NCBI GenBank assembly: GCA_964371715.1
Contig: CAYJNO010000001.1
Coordinates: forward strand, 73,983 to 137,982
DNA length: 64,000 bases
Direction: 5' to 3'
Source of the DNA: CAYJNO01 sp964371715
Lineage (GTDB): Bacteria > Bacillota_I > Bacilli_A > Erysipelotrichales > Erysipelotrichaceae
This document shows, piece after piece, positions 53,153-62,666 of the stretch. The translations under genes and the position numbers were made by a program. The first letter of the stretch is position 1; the number at the start of each line of letters is the position of its first letter. The notes beneath the pieces were generated by a model. That model searched no databases. It saw only the letters and a list, made by a program, of their open reading frames with translations, and was not told where the DNA came from.

Positions 53153-53179
53153 AAGTAAGATGGCGTAGCCATCTTACTT
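53153..53179 (-). promoter_or_regulatory. Intercistronic hairpin between phnD and phnC
   Basis: Stem AAGTAAGATGGC/GCCATCTTACTT with a three-base loop, followed on the minus strand by TTTGTTTT. This weak T-run suggests partial termination or 3'-end stabilisation, giving more of the binding protein than of the membrane complex. Confidence 0.6.
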
Positions 53180-53190
53180 AATTTAAATAA

Positions 53191-54213
53191 TTAATTTCCT
53201 ACTACTATTTCTTGTGCTTTACGTGATGAATCAAAATCTTCATCAGCAACTACTTTATAACCTTCATGGCTATAGATAGAAATTACTTCTAAACCTTCTG
53301 GTGTTTGAGCAATTTCAATAAATGCTTCTTGTAAAGCTGTAATGAATTCTGGAGTTAATTGTTTAGAGTTTGCAGAGTAAGCAATTGTATCATTCATAAT
53401 ACCATCAGTTACTGCAATTATATTTGTTTCTGCCCAAATATCATTTTCTCTTTCAAATTCAGTAGTCCATTGTTCAGCATAATCACGACGGAAATCAGCG
53501 TAACCAACACCTACATCACATTGTCCAGTAGCAAGTCTTGCTGCTGTATCACTATAACCATTTGTTGGAACAGCTGTTGCTAAATCTGTAATTTTTTTAC
53601 CATCAAAGTTATCCATTAACCAAATTGTTGGATAAATATATCCTGCACTTGAAGTAGTAGATGCACTTACACACCATACTGCACTATTAACATCTTCCCA
53701 AGTTAATTCTTCTCCTGCATTTACTTTTTCTGCTAATTCAACACCTTTTTCAGATGGACCTGCAACTGCAATTGAACGGTAGTAAGCTACTTGATTACTT
53801 GAGTCACCCTCTGTTGCCAATCCGTCATTCCAATCAGCTGCATTAGCTGAATCTTTACTTAAACCTGCACGTGTAGCAGCTAATAGCACTTCAGCACCAT
53901 CTTCATGGTATAAAACATATGTACCAGCTGGGATAAATGCTAAATCTACAGAACCTGTAGCTAAAGATTGACCTGCTGCATTATAATCAGCACCAACTGA
54001 AATTTCGATATTTTCTACTGTAAATCCTTTTTCTGCTAAAGAATCAATTAATAATGTTTTTAATGGATCTGTAGCTGTAACGATGTCTTCAACATCACGG
54101 CTAGGTACAAACTGGATTGATAAGTTTTCAATCGTATTCCCTGTAGATTCTTCTGTTGTTGAGCAACCAGCTATCAACAATAATGAAGCTAATAATACTA
54201 ATAATTTTTTCAT
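53191..54213 (-). CDS. phnD: Phosphate/phosphite/phosphonate-binding lipoprotein
   Basis: A 340-residue PhnD-family binding protein. The signal ends in the lipobox LIAGC (Cys17). LSIQFVPSRDVEDIV, SVGADYNAAGQSLATGSVDL and VSASTTSSAGYIYPT form the ligand cleft in related proteins. Without C-P lyase genes nearby, phosphate, phosphite or a phosphate ester may be the ligand rather than a phosphonate. First gene of the phn operon, behind a TATAAT at about 54240; RBS AGGAGG. Confidence 0.93.
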   Translation of the reverse strand: MKKLLVLLASLLLIAGCSTTEESTGNTIENLSIQFVPSRDVEDIVTATDPLKTLLIDSLAEKGFTVENIEISVGADYNAAGQSLATGSVDLAFIPAGTYVLYHEDGAEVLLAATRAGLSKDSANAADWNDGLATEGDSSNQVAYYRSIAVAGPSEKGVELAEKVNAGEELTWEDVNSAVWCVSASTTSSAGYIYPTIWLMDNFDGKKITDLATAVPTNGYSDTAARLATGQCDVGVGYADFRRDYAEQWTTEFERENDIWAETNIIAVTDGIMNDTIAYSANSKQLTPEFITALQEAFIEIAQTPEGLEVISIYSHEGYKVVADEDFDSSRKAQEIVVGN

Positions 54214-54329
54214 TTTTTCCTCCTGGGTTTTCCCTTTTAAATTATACTTAAATTTATCATAAAAGTAAAACCATTTATCTATTGTGTAAGGTTATTTTAC
54301 TATTATTTTACAATTCAATGATTTTTTAT

Positions 54330-55049
54330 TTACTCTTCTACGTTGTGATAAATTTGTTTAATATCATCAACTTGCTCAAGTAATGTAATTAATCTTGTCC
54401 ATAAGTCTTTTTCTTCTGCATCTTCAATCTTAACATACTCATTAGGAATTAATGTTATTTCACATATATCGAATTCTACACCTTCAATTATACCTTCAAT
54501 TGCAACTTGTGTTTTATGAAAGTCATTAGGCTCTACGTATACTGTCATTACTCCATCTTCTATTTCGATATCTTTTACATCTACTTCAGCCATAATTAAT
54601 GTATCTAACATTGTTTCTTCATCTTCATATTTAAATGAAAATAATCCAAAAGCTTCATATGAATGTGATACAGATCCACTAACACCAACTTTACACTTTG
54701 CTTTATTAAAACATGTTTTAATATCACTAATACTACGATTTGTGTTATCTGTTAAGCAATCGATTACAATTGTACTTGCACCAGGGCCAAATCCTTCATA
54801 GCGACATTCTTCATAGTTTTCACCAGAACCACCTTTTGCTTTATCTATTGCTCTTTTAATTACATCTGTTGGTACTTGGTTAGCCTTAGCTTGTTCAATT
54901 TTTCTTTTCAATCCTTGATTCATTTCAGGATCTGGTACACCAGCTTTTGCTGCCATATAAATTTCTTTTCCAAATCTTGAGTAAACTTTTGTTTTTGCTG
55001 CCGCAGTTTTTGCCATAGAGGCTTTACGGACTTCATGTGCTCTTCCCAT
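54330..55049 (-). CDS. YebC/PmpR family regulatory protein
   Basis: A 239-residue three-domain protein. MGRAHEVRKASMAKTAAAKT is the N-terminus of the family, followed by FGKEIYMAAKAGVPDPEMN and YEGFGPGASTIVIDCLTDN. YebC-type proteins act as transcription regulators or, as shown for some, aid translation of proline stretches. Normal length. Divergent from the aldo/keto reductase gene. Confidence 0.95.
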   Translation of the reverse strand: MGRAHEVRKASMAKTAAAKTKVYSRFGKEIYMAAKAGVPDPEMNQGLKRKIEQAKANQVPTDVIKRAIDKAKGGSGENYEECRYEGFGPGASTIVIDCLTDNTNRSISDIKTCFNKAKCKVGVSGSVSHSYEAFGLFSFKYEDEETMLDTLIMAEVDVKDIEIEDGVMTVYVEPNDFHKTQVAIEGIIEGVEFDICEITLIPNEYVKIEDAEEKDLWTRLITLLEQVDDIKQIYHNVEE

Positions 55050-55155
55050 ATTTTTACCACCTTTTTTAACCTAATTATTTTAACATAATAGTTTATACTT
55101 TTAAAGTAGTAAAATTTATGTATAATTAGATTATCAATTTATATTGGAGGGGAAT

Positions 55156-56343
55156 ATGCGTTATACTCAATTAGTTAAAAATAGTGATGAAATTTCAGTT
55201 TTAGGATTCGGTTGTATGAGATTTCCGCAAAAAGGAAATGGTGTTGATAAAGAAACTACTTTTAAACTGTTAAAACAAGCCTACGATGATGGAATAAACT
55301 ATTATGATACTGCATTTTTATATCATAATGGAAAAAGTGAAGTTATTTTAGGAGAATTTATAAAAATGTATGACATCAGAAAATCAGTTTATATTGCTGA
55401 TAAGTTACCAGGTTATATTATAACTAAAGCAGATCAAATAGAAAAATATTTTAATACACAAATAAAAAGACTTAACACCTCTTATATCGATTATTATTTG
55501 ATGCATATGCTAGATAGTTATAACGCCTGGGAAAAACTAAAAAGTTTTGGAATTATCGATTTTATACAAGATAAGAAAAATAATGGTGAAATTCGACATA
55601 TAGGGTTTTCTTATCATGGCCCTCATGAAGATTTTATTAAAATAATAGATGACTATAACTGGGACTTTTGCCAAGTGCAATTTAATTATTTAGATGAACA
55701 TTACCAAGCAGGTATCAATGGTATCAAATATGCTAAAAGTAAAAATATCGGTGTTGTAATTATGGAACCTTTAAAAGGTGGTTCATTAGCAGATAAAGCA
55801 CCTGATAAAGTAAATGATCTTTTCAAAAAAAATACCAAACTATCTACTGCAGCTAACAGTTTAAAGTGGATTTATAATCATCAAGAAGTAGATGTAATTT
55901 TAAGTGGAATGAATCGTTTTGAACATCTTCAAGATAACCTTGAATGTGCAATTAATAGTGGTCCAAATTTAATGACAAAAACCGAATTACAGATCATTGA
56001 AAAAGCAAAAGAAATATTTTTAGATCTAATGAAAGTTCCTTGTACAAGTTGTGGCTATTGTATGCCTTGTCCATTTAATGTCGATATACCGACTACATTT
56101 CTAGAATATAATAATAAATATTACTTCAAAAGTAATTTACAGCGTTTAATGTACATTCAAAGGGCAGCTGGTATCAACGGCACTAAATCTGGTGGAGATA
56201 GTTGTACGGCGTGTGGCAAATGTAAAAAACATTGTCCTCAAAACATTGATATTCCAAATGAACTTAAACGAGCTCATAAAGATTTAAATGTTCCAATCAT
56301 AAATTGGGGAGTACGTGTTTATAAAAGATTATTAAGAAAGTAA
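55156..56343 (+). CDS. Aldo/keto reductase with C-terminal ferredoxin domain
   Basis: A 395-residue protein. The AKR barrel has Asp and Tyr of the active site in GINYYDTAFLYHNGKSE (about residues 42-58) and HMLDSY later; FSYHGP holds the His region. The C-terminal 90 residues carry two [4Fe-4S] motifs, CTSCGYCMPC and CTACGKCKKHC. Such fused forms are common in anaerobes; electrons may come from ferredoxin instead of NADPH. I start at ATG 55156 after GGAGGGG; the in-frame TTG 12 bases earlier overlaps the ribosome site. Confidence 0.93.
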   Translation: MRYTQLVKNSDEISVLGFGCMRFPQKGNGVDKETTFKLLKQAYDDGINYYDTAFLYHNGKSEVILGEFIKMYDIRKSVYIADKLPGYIITKADQIEKYFNTQIKRLNTSYIDYYLMHMLDSYNAWEKLKSFGIIDFIQDKKNNGEIRHIGFSYHGPHEDFIKIIDDYNWDFCQVQFNYLDEHYQAGINGIKYAKSKNIGVVIMEPLKGGSLADKAPDKVNDLFKKNTKLSTAANSLKWIYNHQEVDVILSGMNRFEHLQDNLECAINSGPNLMTKTELQIIEKAKEIFLDLMKVPCTSCGYCMPCPFNVDIPTTFLEYNNKYYFKSNLQRLMYIQRAAGINGTKSGGDSCTACGKCKKHCPQNIDIPNELKRAHKDLNVPIINWGVRVYKRLLRK

Positions 56344-56359
56344 ATATATATATAAAGCG

Positions 56360-56395
56360 AAAAAAGTTAACTATTTTGAAAGTTAACTTTTTTTA
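56360..56395. terminator. Bidirectional terminator
   Basis: AAAAAAGTTAACT/AGTTAACTTTTTTT between the AKR gene (+) and the VTT gene (-). Confidence 0.85.
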
Positions 56396-57055
56396 TTATG
56401 ATTCATTTTTTATAGTTTTTTTTCTCTTTGAAACTATAGTTACAATTACTGTGAATAATGCTAATACAACAATTGAAACAATTAATGACAATGGATTATC
56501 TTGGATGTTGCTAGCACTGAAACCTAAATACACATAAACTGCAGTACCTGGAATCATTCCTAGAAAAGTACCTAATGCATATTTTTTATACTCAATGTTT
56601 AAGATACCTGATAAATAATTTACGGCTGCAAATGGAAATAAAGGAATCAACCTCACATACATCATAAATACAAAGGCATTTTCCTGTGCCTTAGTAGTAG
56701 CACTATTTATAAAATCATTACCCTTAAAATATTTTAGTATTGCATCTTTACCTAATAATTTCGCAATGAAATAAGAAATGTGACACCCTATATTTGATGC
56801 AATAATTACATAAATTAATCCTTGCCAAAAACCAAATAAAGGTCCTGCTGCAATTGATAATATTGATGCTGGTATTGCAAATACAACCGATATTGAATAT
56901 ACTCCAATAAAGATAAATGGAGCTAATGGATGTGTTCCAATAGTATTAATTATTTTATTTATTTGCTCTACATTTAAATAATCCCTTACCAAAAATAGTA
57001 AAATAATAAATGCTATTAATATCCAAATTTTTTTATTTGTTAGAATTTTTTTCAT
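56396..57055 (-). CDS. TVP38/TMEM64 (VTT domain) membrane protein
   Basis: A 219-residue membrane protein with five to six hydrophobic segments. The core motif SILSIAAGPLFGFWQGLIYV, the reentrant-loop GCHISYFIAKLLG and RLIPLFPFAAVNYLSG are diagnostic. DedA-superfamily members are thought to move lipids or undecaprenyl phosphate across the membrane. It overlaps the CDP-alcohol transferase gene by 23 bases and is cotranscribed with a flavin oxidoreductase. Confidence 0.93.
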   Translation of the reverse strand: MKKILTNKKIWILIAFIILLFLVRDYLNVEQINKIINTIGTHPLAPFIFIGVYSISVVFAIPASILSIAAGPLFGFWQGLIYVIIASNIGCHISYFIAKLLGKDAILKYFKGNDFINSATTKAQENAFVFMMYVRLIPLFPFAAVNYLSGILNIEYKKYALGTFLGMIPGTAVYVYLGFSASNIQDNPLSLIVSIVVLALFTVIVTIVSKRKKTIKNES

Positions 57056-57629
57056 ATTTTATTACCCTGTAACTTCTAATTAATCCTGTTATAATCACAG
57101 CGATGTTAAACAAATTTAAGATATATACTGTGTATTCTGGAAAAATAAGAATAATCGTAAACATAATAAATGTTTCTGTTCTTTCAATAATGCCAAAATC
57201 ATAATGTAAACTCTTTACTCCGTTATTTTTAAATAAACTTGCTGCTACTAAAAATGTAGAGAAGTTAAATAACACTGCCACAAAAAACATAAAATAAGAC
57301 AATACATGTTCAGGCATTGCGAAATACAGCCCAATTATTAAGAAAGCCTCAACAAGTCGATCAAACACTAAATCTAAATATGCTCCAAGTTTACTTGATT
57401 TATTTGTCAACCTTGCCACAGTGCCATCTAGAGCATCAAATAACCCCGATATCCATATAAAACAAATAGCTAATAAATATAATTTATTAGCAGTTAATAC
57501 TGCCCCAACTACACCAATTAAAAATGCAATTGTTGTAATTGTATTTGGTGACAATTTAGTTAAATAACTAATTTTCGCAAAATTGTCTATCCCTGATTGA
57601 ACGTATTTCCTCGCATTTGTATCTAACAT
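57033..57629 (-). CDS. CDP-alcohol phosphatidyltransferase
   Basis: A 198-residue membrane enzyme. The full catalytic motif is present: DALDGTVAR, then Gly in KLGAYLD and the last Asp in LVFDR (about residues 66-91). These enzymes swap CMP for an alcohol such as glycerol phosphate or inositol. The alcohol cannot be deduced. Three bases after the oxidoreductase gene. Confidence 0.93.
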   Translation of the reverse strand: MLDTNARKYVQSGIDNFAKISYLTKLSPNTITTIAFLIGVVGAVLTANKLYLLAICFIWISGLFDALDGTVARLTNKSSKLGAYLDLVFDRLVEAFLIIGLYFAMPEHVLSYFMFFVAVLFNFSTFLVAASLFKNNGVKSLHYDFGIIERTETFIMFTIILIFPEYTVYILNLFNIAVIITGLIRSYRVIKYEKNSNK

Positions 57630-57632
57630 AAA

Positions 57633-59036
57633 CTACCTCCTTACAATATTTTTTAAAAGATTTTTTTGCCATTCCTTTGCATTTTCTTTAAATTGTAGTG
57701 TTGCGATTGTTTTTGTTAATTCTCCAATTGTCGGATAAGGATATATTACATTTAATATTTCACTTAATTTTATTTTCTTAGTAACCATTAAAGCATATGT
57801 ACTAAGTATTTCATCTGCTTTATTGCCAACAATAGTTGCGCCTATAACATAACCATCATCATCTAATACAACTTTAATAAATCCTAATACATCATTATCT
57901 GCTTGTGCTCGATCATTTCTACTTAAATCCATTATGTATGATTTATGATTCTCAGCATAAGCTCCTACATGTGCAACTTGTGGAACTGTATATGTTGTCC
58001 AAACAATATTTTCATAATTCACTTTAAACATATTGGCCACTAGAGCATTTCTAACTACTACACCTGCTTCATATCCTGCACTGTGTGTAAACATATATCC
58101 ACCTTTAACATCTCCACATGCATATACATCTTTTATATTTGTTCTTAAATGGCTATCAACTTCGATAAAATTTCTATCATTTAGTTTTACTCCAATATTT
58201 TCAAGTCCTAAATTAGCTGTATTAGGAACTCTACCCAGACTAACAAGAAGAGCATCACCAATAATTATTTTTTCTACATTATTTTGATCAATTATTACCT
58301 CAATTTCATTATTACTATTTTTTTGTACTTTTACTATTTTACTATCTAGTTCTAATTTCATCCCATCATCAATAAATACTTTTTCCATAATTGAAGACAC
58401 TTCTTTCTCATCTTTTCCAAATAGATTTTTTCCTCTATCAATAACAGTTACATCGCTTCCTAACATTTGAAACCCTTGACCTAGCTCTAAACCAATAGGT
58501 CCACCTCCTAACACAATGAATCTCTTTGGTAAGTAATCTATATCAAATATGGTTTCATTAGTATAGTAATTAACATCATTTAGTCCTTCAATTGGAGGAA
58601 GTGCTGCTGTTGATCCTGTTGCAATAACAATTTTTTTTGTTTCAAAAACTTCATTGTCTACTTCAATTCGATTTTTGCTAATTATCTTTGGAGTACCTAT
58701 TATTACATTTACACCAAGACCTGTAAATCTTTCTATTGAATCATGAACTGCAATCTTATCAACCACTGACTTTACTCTATTCATTACTGCTTTTATATCT
58801 ACATTATAACTTATATCATTGATTCCATATAGGTTTGCTCTTTTTAATTCACCAGCTAAATGTGCTGACCTTAAAAAAGTTTTACTAGGTACACATCCAT
58901 AATTTAAGCAATCTCCACCCATTTTACGATTTTCTATCAGTAATACTCTTGCACCCATACCACTTGCAGCACTTGCAACAACAAGTCCAGCACTACCGGC
59001 TCCAAGTATTGTAATATCATAAATTTCTTGTTTCAT
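57633..59036 (-). CDS. FAD-dependent pyridine nucleotide-disulfide oxidoreductase (mercuric reductase/lipoamide dehydrogenase-like)
   Basis: A 467-residue class I flavoprotein: FAD motif GAGSAGLVVASAA (residues 11-23), redox disulfide GGDCLNYGCVPSK (about 41-53), NAD motif GGGPIGLELG and YACGDVKGG. The C-terminal catalytic His-Glu dyad of lipoamide dehydrogenase (HxHPT) is YPYPTIGE here, and there is no lipoyl-enzyme complex nearby, so the substrate differs. The vicinal C-terminal Cys pair of true mercuric reductase is missing as well. The neighbouring VTT gene is a recurrent partner of such oxidoreductases. First gene of a three-gene operon. Confidence 0.9.
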   Translation of the reverse strand: MKQEIYDITILGAGSAGLVVASAASGMGARVLLIENRKMGGDCLNYGCVPSKTFLRSAHLAGELKRANLYGINDISYNVDIKAVMNRVKSVVDKIAVHDSIERFTGLGVNVIIGTPKIISKNRIEVDNEVFETKKIVIATGSTAALPPIEGLNDVNYYTNETIFDIDYLPKRFIVLGGGPIGLELGQGFQMLGSDVTVIDRGKNLFGKDEKEVSSIMEKVFIDDGMKLELDSKIVKVQKNSNNEIEVIIDQNNVEKIIIGDALLVSLGRVPNTANLGLENIGVKLNDRNFIEVDSHLRTNIKDVYACGDVKGGYMFTHSAGYEAGVVVRNALVANMFKVNYENIVWTTYTVPQVAHVGAYAENHKSYIMDLSRNDRAQADNDVLGFIKVVLDDDGYVIGATIVGNKADEILSTYALMVTKKIKLSEILNVIYPYPTIGELTKTIATLQFKENAKEWQKNLLKNIVRR

Positions 59037-59102
59037 AACTTTTCCATCCTTATAAAAATCATAAACTTAAATTGAAATGATATCAATTAATATACAACTA
59101 TT

Positions 59103-59120
59103 TTGGTATTATTATACCAA
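59103..59120. promoter_or_regulatory. Inverted repeat over the oxidoreductase promoter
   Basis: TTGGTAT and ATACCAA around TATT, about 67 bases upstream of the oxidoreductase start. On the minus strand it contains a TATAAT, so a bound protein would block the -10 box. Confidence 0.45.
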
Positions 59121-59143
59121 TTTTGTATAATTACGATTATTAC

Positions 59144-59183
59144 ACAAAAAAAGCAAACTAAGATAAAATCATTAGTTTGCTAA
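59144..59183 (-). terminator. Terminator after the 711-residue kinase gene
   Basis: Stem AGCAAACTAA/TTAGTTTGCT followed by seven T on the minus strand. Confidence 0.8.
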
Positions 59184-59191
59184 ATATTACA

Positions 59192-61327
59192 TTATTTATT
59201 AAATGTTATTTTAACTTTAAATAAGTCTCCATCTAACATTATTTCAAATTTACCATTTAAAACTTCTACGAGATTTTTTACAATAGCTAATCCTAATCCA
59301 TTACCATCACTATTTCTTGATTTGTCACCTCTTACAAATCTTTCTTGAATTTCTTCAGAAGAGAAATCAATTATTGTTTTAGAAATGTTTCTAAGTAATA
59401 TTTCAACATTATCTTCACTTTCTTGAATATCAATATATAACCTTGTATTTTCTAAGGCGTACTTTTCAGCATTAGAATATAAATTATCAAATATTCGATG
59501 AAGTTTATTTGGATCAGAGTTTAACTTAAGGCTTTCATTTTTATAGTTTTTAACTATCGTAATTTGTTTCTCTTTTAGTTTGTTTTCCCAATCTATCTCA
59601 ACTTGATTTATTAGACCTATTAAATCAAGTTCAGTGACATCCACTTCTACATTTCCTGAAGATAGTTTACTTACTGTAAATAAATCTTCTATTAAATTTT
59701 TTAAGCGATTAGAATTTTTTACTATAATTTGTAAATATTCTTCTTTTTCTTCTTCTGAAAACTTATCATCTTTTAAAATTTCAGTATAATTTATTATGTT
59801 TGTTAGTGGTGTTTTTAAATCATGCGAAACATTTGTGATTAATTGTGTTTTCATATTTGAAGATTTAACTTCTTCTTCAACAGCTTTTTTAAATCCAATT
59901 TTAATATCTTCCAAATCATCTTTGATTACATTAAACACACCAAGATCTTCTTCAGATTTAAAGTTTAAATCTCCTCCAGATAATTTTTTTGTAATTACTG
60001 ATAATTTTTTATAATCTGATTGAATTCTTGCATTTAATTTATTTACAAATATTATAAGACATATCACTACAATTAAATTTATGAATGCTAATTCTGCTAA
60101 ATAGTGTGTAGAAATTGTTATTCCAAATACGATTAAAGCATATACTATTAAGATAATATTTACACTTATAATAGTTTTATTTTTCTTATTATCATTAAAA
60201 TAGTTTTTAAAGTCAAATATTGAGCCAAACATTTTTCTAATTATTTTTACAAATAGTTTTACTAATTTAAAAGAAATAGTGTGATTCTTAATTGCACTTA
60301 TGAATCCTAACTTAAGAATCTGACGAATTAATATTCCAATAAAGTATGCTATTAATCCAAAAATAACTAGGATTATCCAAAAATATTGACCAAACAATTC
60401 TTTAAACAGTTCGATATCATTAGTGTAGTAAAACAATGCTTCAGTTACTTGGATCATCATAATACAAATAATTGGTATTACTAAAATATAGATTTCCATA
60501 GGGATTTTTACAAATAATTTCATTATAAATGAATTATCATAAATTTTTCTTGGTATCATTAATCCTATAAATAAAAATAAGCAACTTACTAATATTGATG
60601 ACATTATTGCAGTAGGTACATAATTATTAAGAATCATAATATCATATCTATATAAATAACTATCTATATTAGTATCATAGTTAAAGCCATATACTACTCT
60701 AAAATTTTTAATTGGTTCAACAGATAATATTTCTTCACCATTATATTCATCTAAATAGACATTAGATATATAATTTGAAATATGTGTATCATTCAATATT
60801 AGTAGTGATGATTCTACATTATCATTTGCAATAATTTCAACATCACCATTTTCATCAAAAATAATTTCTAAGTATAAATAATAATCATTTTGATAATCTT
60901 CAATATTTTGATTCAGTAGTGTTTCTACTTTATTATCATTTACATTTGTCTTAACTTGATTTGTACTTAAATCTTCATAATAATATTCAAGTCCATATCT
61001 TCTAAATCTTGAATCATTTTCTTCATCCAGTAAGAACATATCAATTGCTTCATTAAATATTGATTCATCAATATTGCTAAGATTATTAATTAATATATTT
61101 TCTGCACTATTATTCATCATGTAATATTCATAGTATATTTGTGTTTCAATACTTGATCCACTATAGATAAAATCATATATTAAATCATTAGTTATATATT
61201 CAGCTTTATATTCTACACTATTATTTTCTTCATTATTTATTAAAGGTAAAATAACTTCATGGTGTGCAATATTTGCACCAAACACAAGAATACCAATAAC
61301 TAATAAGTTTATTATAATTTTTTTCAT
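59192..61327 (-). CDS. Sensor histidine kinase, multi-transmembrane
   Basis: A 711-residue kinase. TM1 is at 5-22, followed by a large Asp/Glu/Tyr-rich outer domain (23-235) and further hydrophobic helices near 240-256, 275-297, 312-335 and 385-430. HAMP-like linker, HisKA box NVSHDLKTPLTNIINY (His502), then the catalytic domain with NLYSNAEKYA, and GNGLGLAIVKN. It starts one base before the regulator gene's end, so they are coupled. The signal is unknown; length and topology are larger than usual. Confidence 0.93.
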   Translation of the reverse strand: MKKIIINLLVIGILVFGANIAHHEVILPLINNEENNSVEYKAEYITNDLIYDFIYSGSSIETQIYYEYYMMNNSAENILINNLSNIDESIFNEAIDMFLLDEENDSRFRRYGLEYYYEDLSTNQVKTNVNDNKVETLLNQNIEDYQNDYYLYLEIIFDENGDVEIIANDNVESSLLILNDTHISNYISNVYLDEYNGEEILSVEPIKNFRVVYGFNYDTNIDSYLYRYDIMILNNYVPTAIMSSILVSCLFLFIGLMIPRKIYDNSFIMKLFVKIPMEIYILVIPIICIMMIQVTEALFYYTNDIELFKELFGQYFWIILVIFGLIAYFIGILIRQILKLGFISAIKNHTISFKLVKLFVKIIRKMFGSIFDFKNYFNDNKKNKTIISVNIILIVYALIVFGITISTHYLAELAFINLIVVICLIIFVNKLNARIQSDYKKLSVITKKLSGGDLNFKSEEDLGVFNVIKDDLEDIKIGFKKAVEEEVKSSNMKTQLITNVSHDLKTPLTNIINYTEILKDDKFSEEEKEEYLQIIVKNSNRLKNLIEDLFTVSKLSSGNVEVDVTELDLIGLINQVEIDWENKLKEKQITIVKNYKNESLKLNSDPNKLHRIFDNLYSNAEKYALENTRLYIDIQESEDNVEILLRNISKTIIDFSSEEIQERFVRGDKSRNSDGNGLGLAIVKNLVEVLNGKFEIMLDGDLFKVKITFNK

Positions 61328-62038
61328 TTACTGCCTCTTTTCTATTTTATATCCTACACCCCAAACAACTTTTAAATATCTTGGATTTTTAGGATCGATT
61401 TCAATTTTTTCTCGTAAATTTCTAATATGAACTAAAACAGTTTCTGTTCCTACCGCTACATCATTCCATACAGCTTCATAAATTTGTTCGCTTGAATAAA
61501 TTCGATTAGCATTAGTCATTAAAAGTTCCAATATTTTATATTCTATTGGTGTTAATTTTGTTAAATTACCAGCTACCATAAGTTCTCTTGAATCTAAGTT
61601 TAACTCTAAATCTTCAATTTCTAAAATTTTTAAATTGGCTTTTACCTCTGTATTTTTTAAGTCTAAAAATTTTTGATATCTTCTCAATGCCGAGTTGATT
61701 CTTGCAAGTAATTCCATAATTACAAATGGTTTAGTAACATAATCATCTGCTCCAATGTTTAATCCTGTTATTTTATCAATATCTTCAGATTTTGCAGTTA
61801 ACATTATTATTGGAAAATCATATCTTTGCTTAGCATTCATTGTAAATGAGATGCCATCCATTATTGGCATCATTACATCAACTAATGCTAAATGAATAGT
61901 TGTATCTTGTAATATATCTAAAGCAATTTGACCATTCTCAGCTTTTATTACATCATAGCCTTGGTTATTTAAATATATTTCAATAAAGTTTGCAATCTCA
62001 TGATCATCTTCAACAATTAATATTTTATATTTATCCAT
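61328..62038 (-). CDS. OmpR-family response regulator
   Basis: A 236-residue regulator: receiver with DD at 11-12, Asp54 in LALVDVMMPI and Lys in VTKPF; winged helix with LTPIEYKILELL and TVLVHIRNLREKI. Partner of the kinase encoded directly downstream. Confidence 0.96.
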   Translation of the reverse strand: MDKYKILIVEDDHEIANFIEIYLNNQGYDVIKAENGQIALDILQDTTIHLALVDVMMPIMDGISFTMNAKQRYDFPIIMLTAKSEDIDKITGLNIGADDYVTKPFVIMELLARINSALRRYQKFLDLKNTEVKANLKILEIEDLELNLDSRELMVAGNLTKLTPIEYKILELLMTNANRIYSSEQIYEAVWNDVAVGTETVLVHIRNLREKIEIDPKNPRYLKVVWGVGYKIEKRQ

Positions 62039-62194
62039 TACTTTTCTCCTTGTATGTTTAGTATAGAATTCTTTTATTAAATTATAACCGTTAATTTCTA
62101 AATATTTTCTAAAGATTTATATAAAGTTTATTTATGAACTCATTTATAATTATATAAATAACATTTTATGTTATAATATAGTTCGAGGTGAATT

Positions 62195-62665
62195 ATGTTA
62201 CATTATTTAGAAAACATGTATGCATTCTGGGCATTTTTTATAGGTGTAGTTGGAGCTCAACTTTCAAAGCCTTTATTTTTATATATTTTGAAAAGAAAGT
62301 GGCATCCACGTTTCGCTATTGAAAGTGGCGGATTTCCAAGTTCACACACTTCTGGAGTTGCTGCATTGTGTTTATCAATCGGACTTCGTGAAGGCTTTGA
62401 TAGTACATTATTTGCTGGTTTTTTAGCAATTTCTTGTATTATTGCATATGATGCAGCAAATGTTCGATATTATGCAGGTCAACATATTCAAATGACTAAA
62501 CAACTTATACATGATATTCAAGAGTTAACTCAAACAAAACTTGATGATCCAATATATTTAATCAAATTAAAAAATGTTTTAGGACATAAGTGGATTGAAG
62601 TGTTTGGTGGTTTATTATTTGGAATAGGTGTTGCCTTAATACTATTTATGATAAGAGGAGTATAA
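62195..62665 (+). CDS. DUF212/YuiD-like membrane protein
   Basis: A 156-residue protein of the acid phosphatase/vanadium haloperoxidase-related family. GGFPSSHTSGVAALCLSIGL near residue 43 and AYDAANVRYYAGQH near 90 are the conserved boxes; hydrophobic segments at both ends anchor it. Activity is not established for the family. Behind a TATAAT at about 62175 and RBS GAGGTGA. Confidence 0.9.
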   Translation: MLHYLENMYAFWAFFIGVVGAQLSKPLFLYILKRKWHPRFAIESGGFPSSHTSGVAALCLSIGLREGFDSTLFAGFLAISCIIAYDAANVRYYAGQHIQMTKQLIHDIQELTQTKLDDPIYLIKLKNVLGHKWIEVFGGLLFGIGVALILFMIRGV

Positions 62666-62666
62666 A

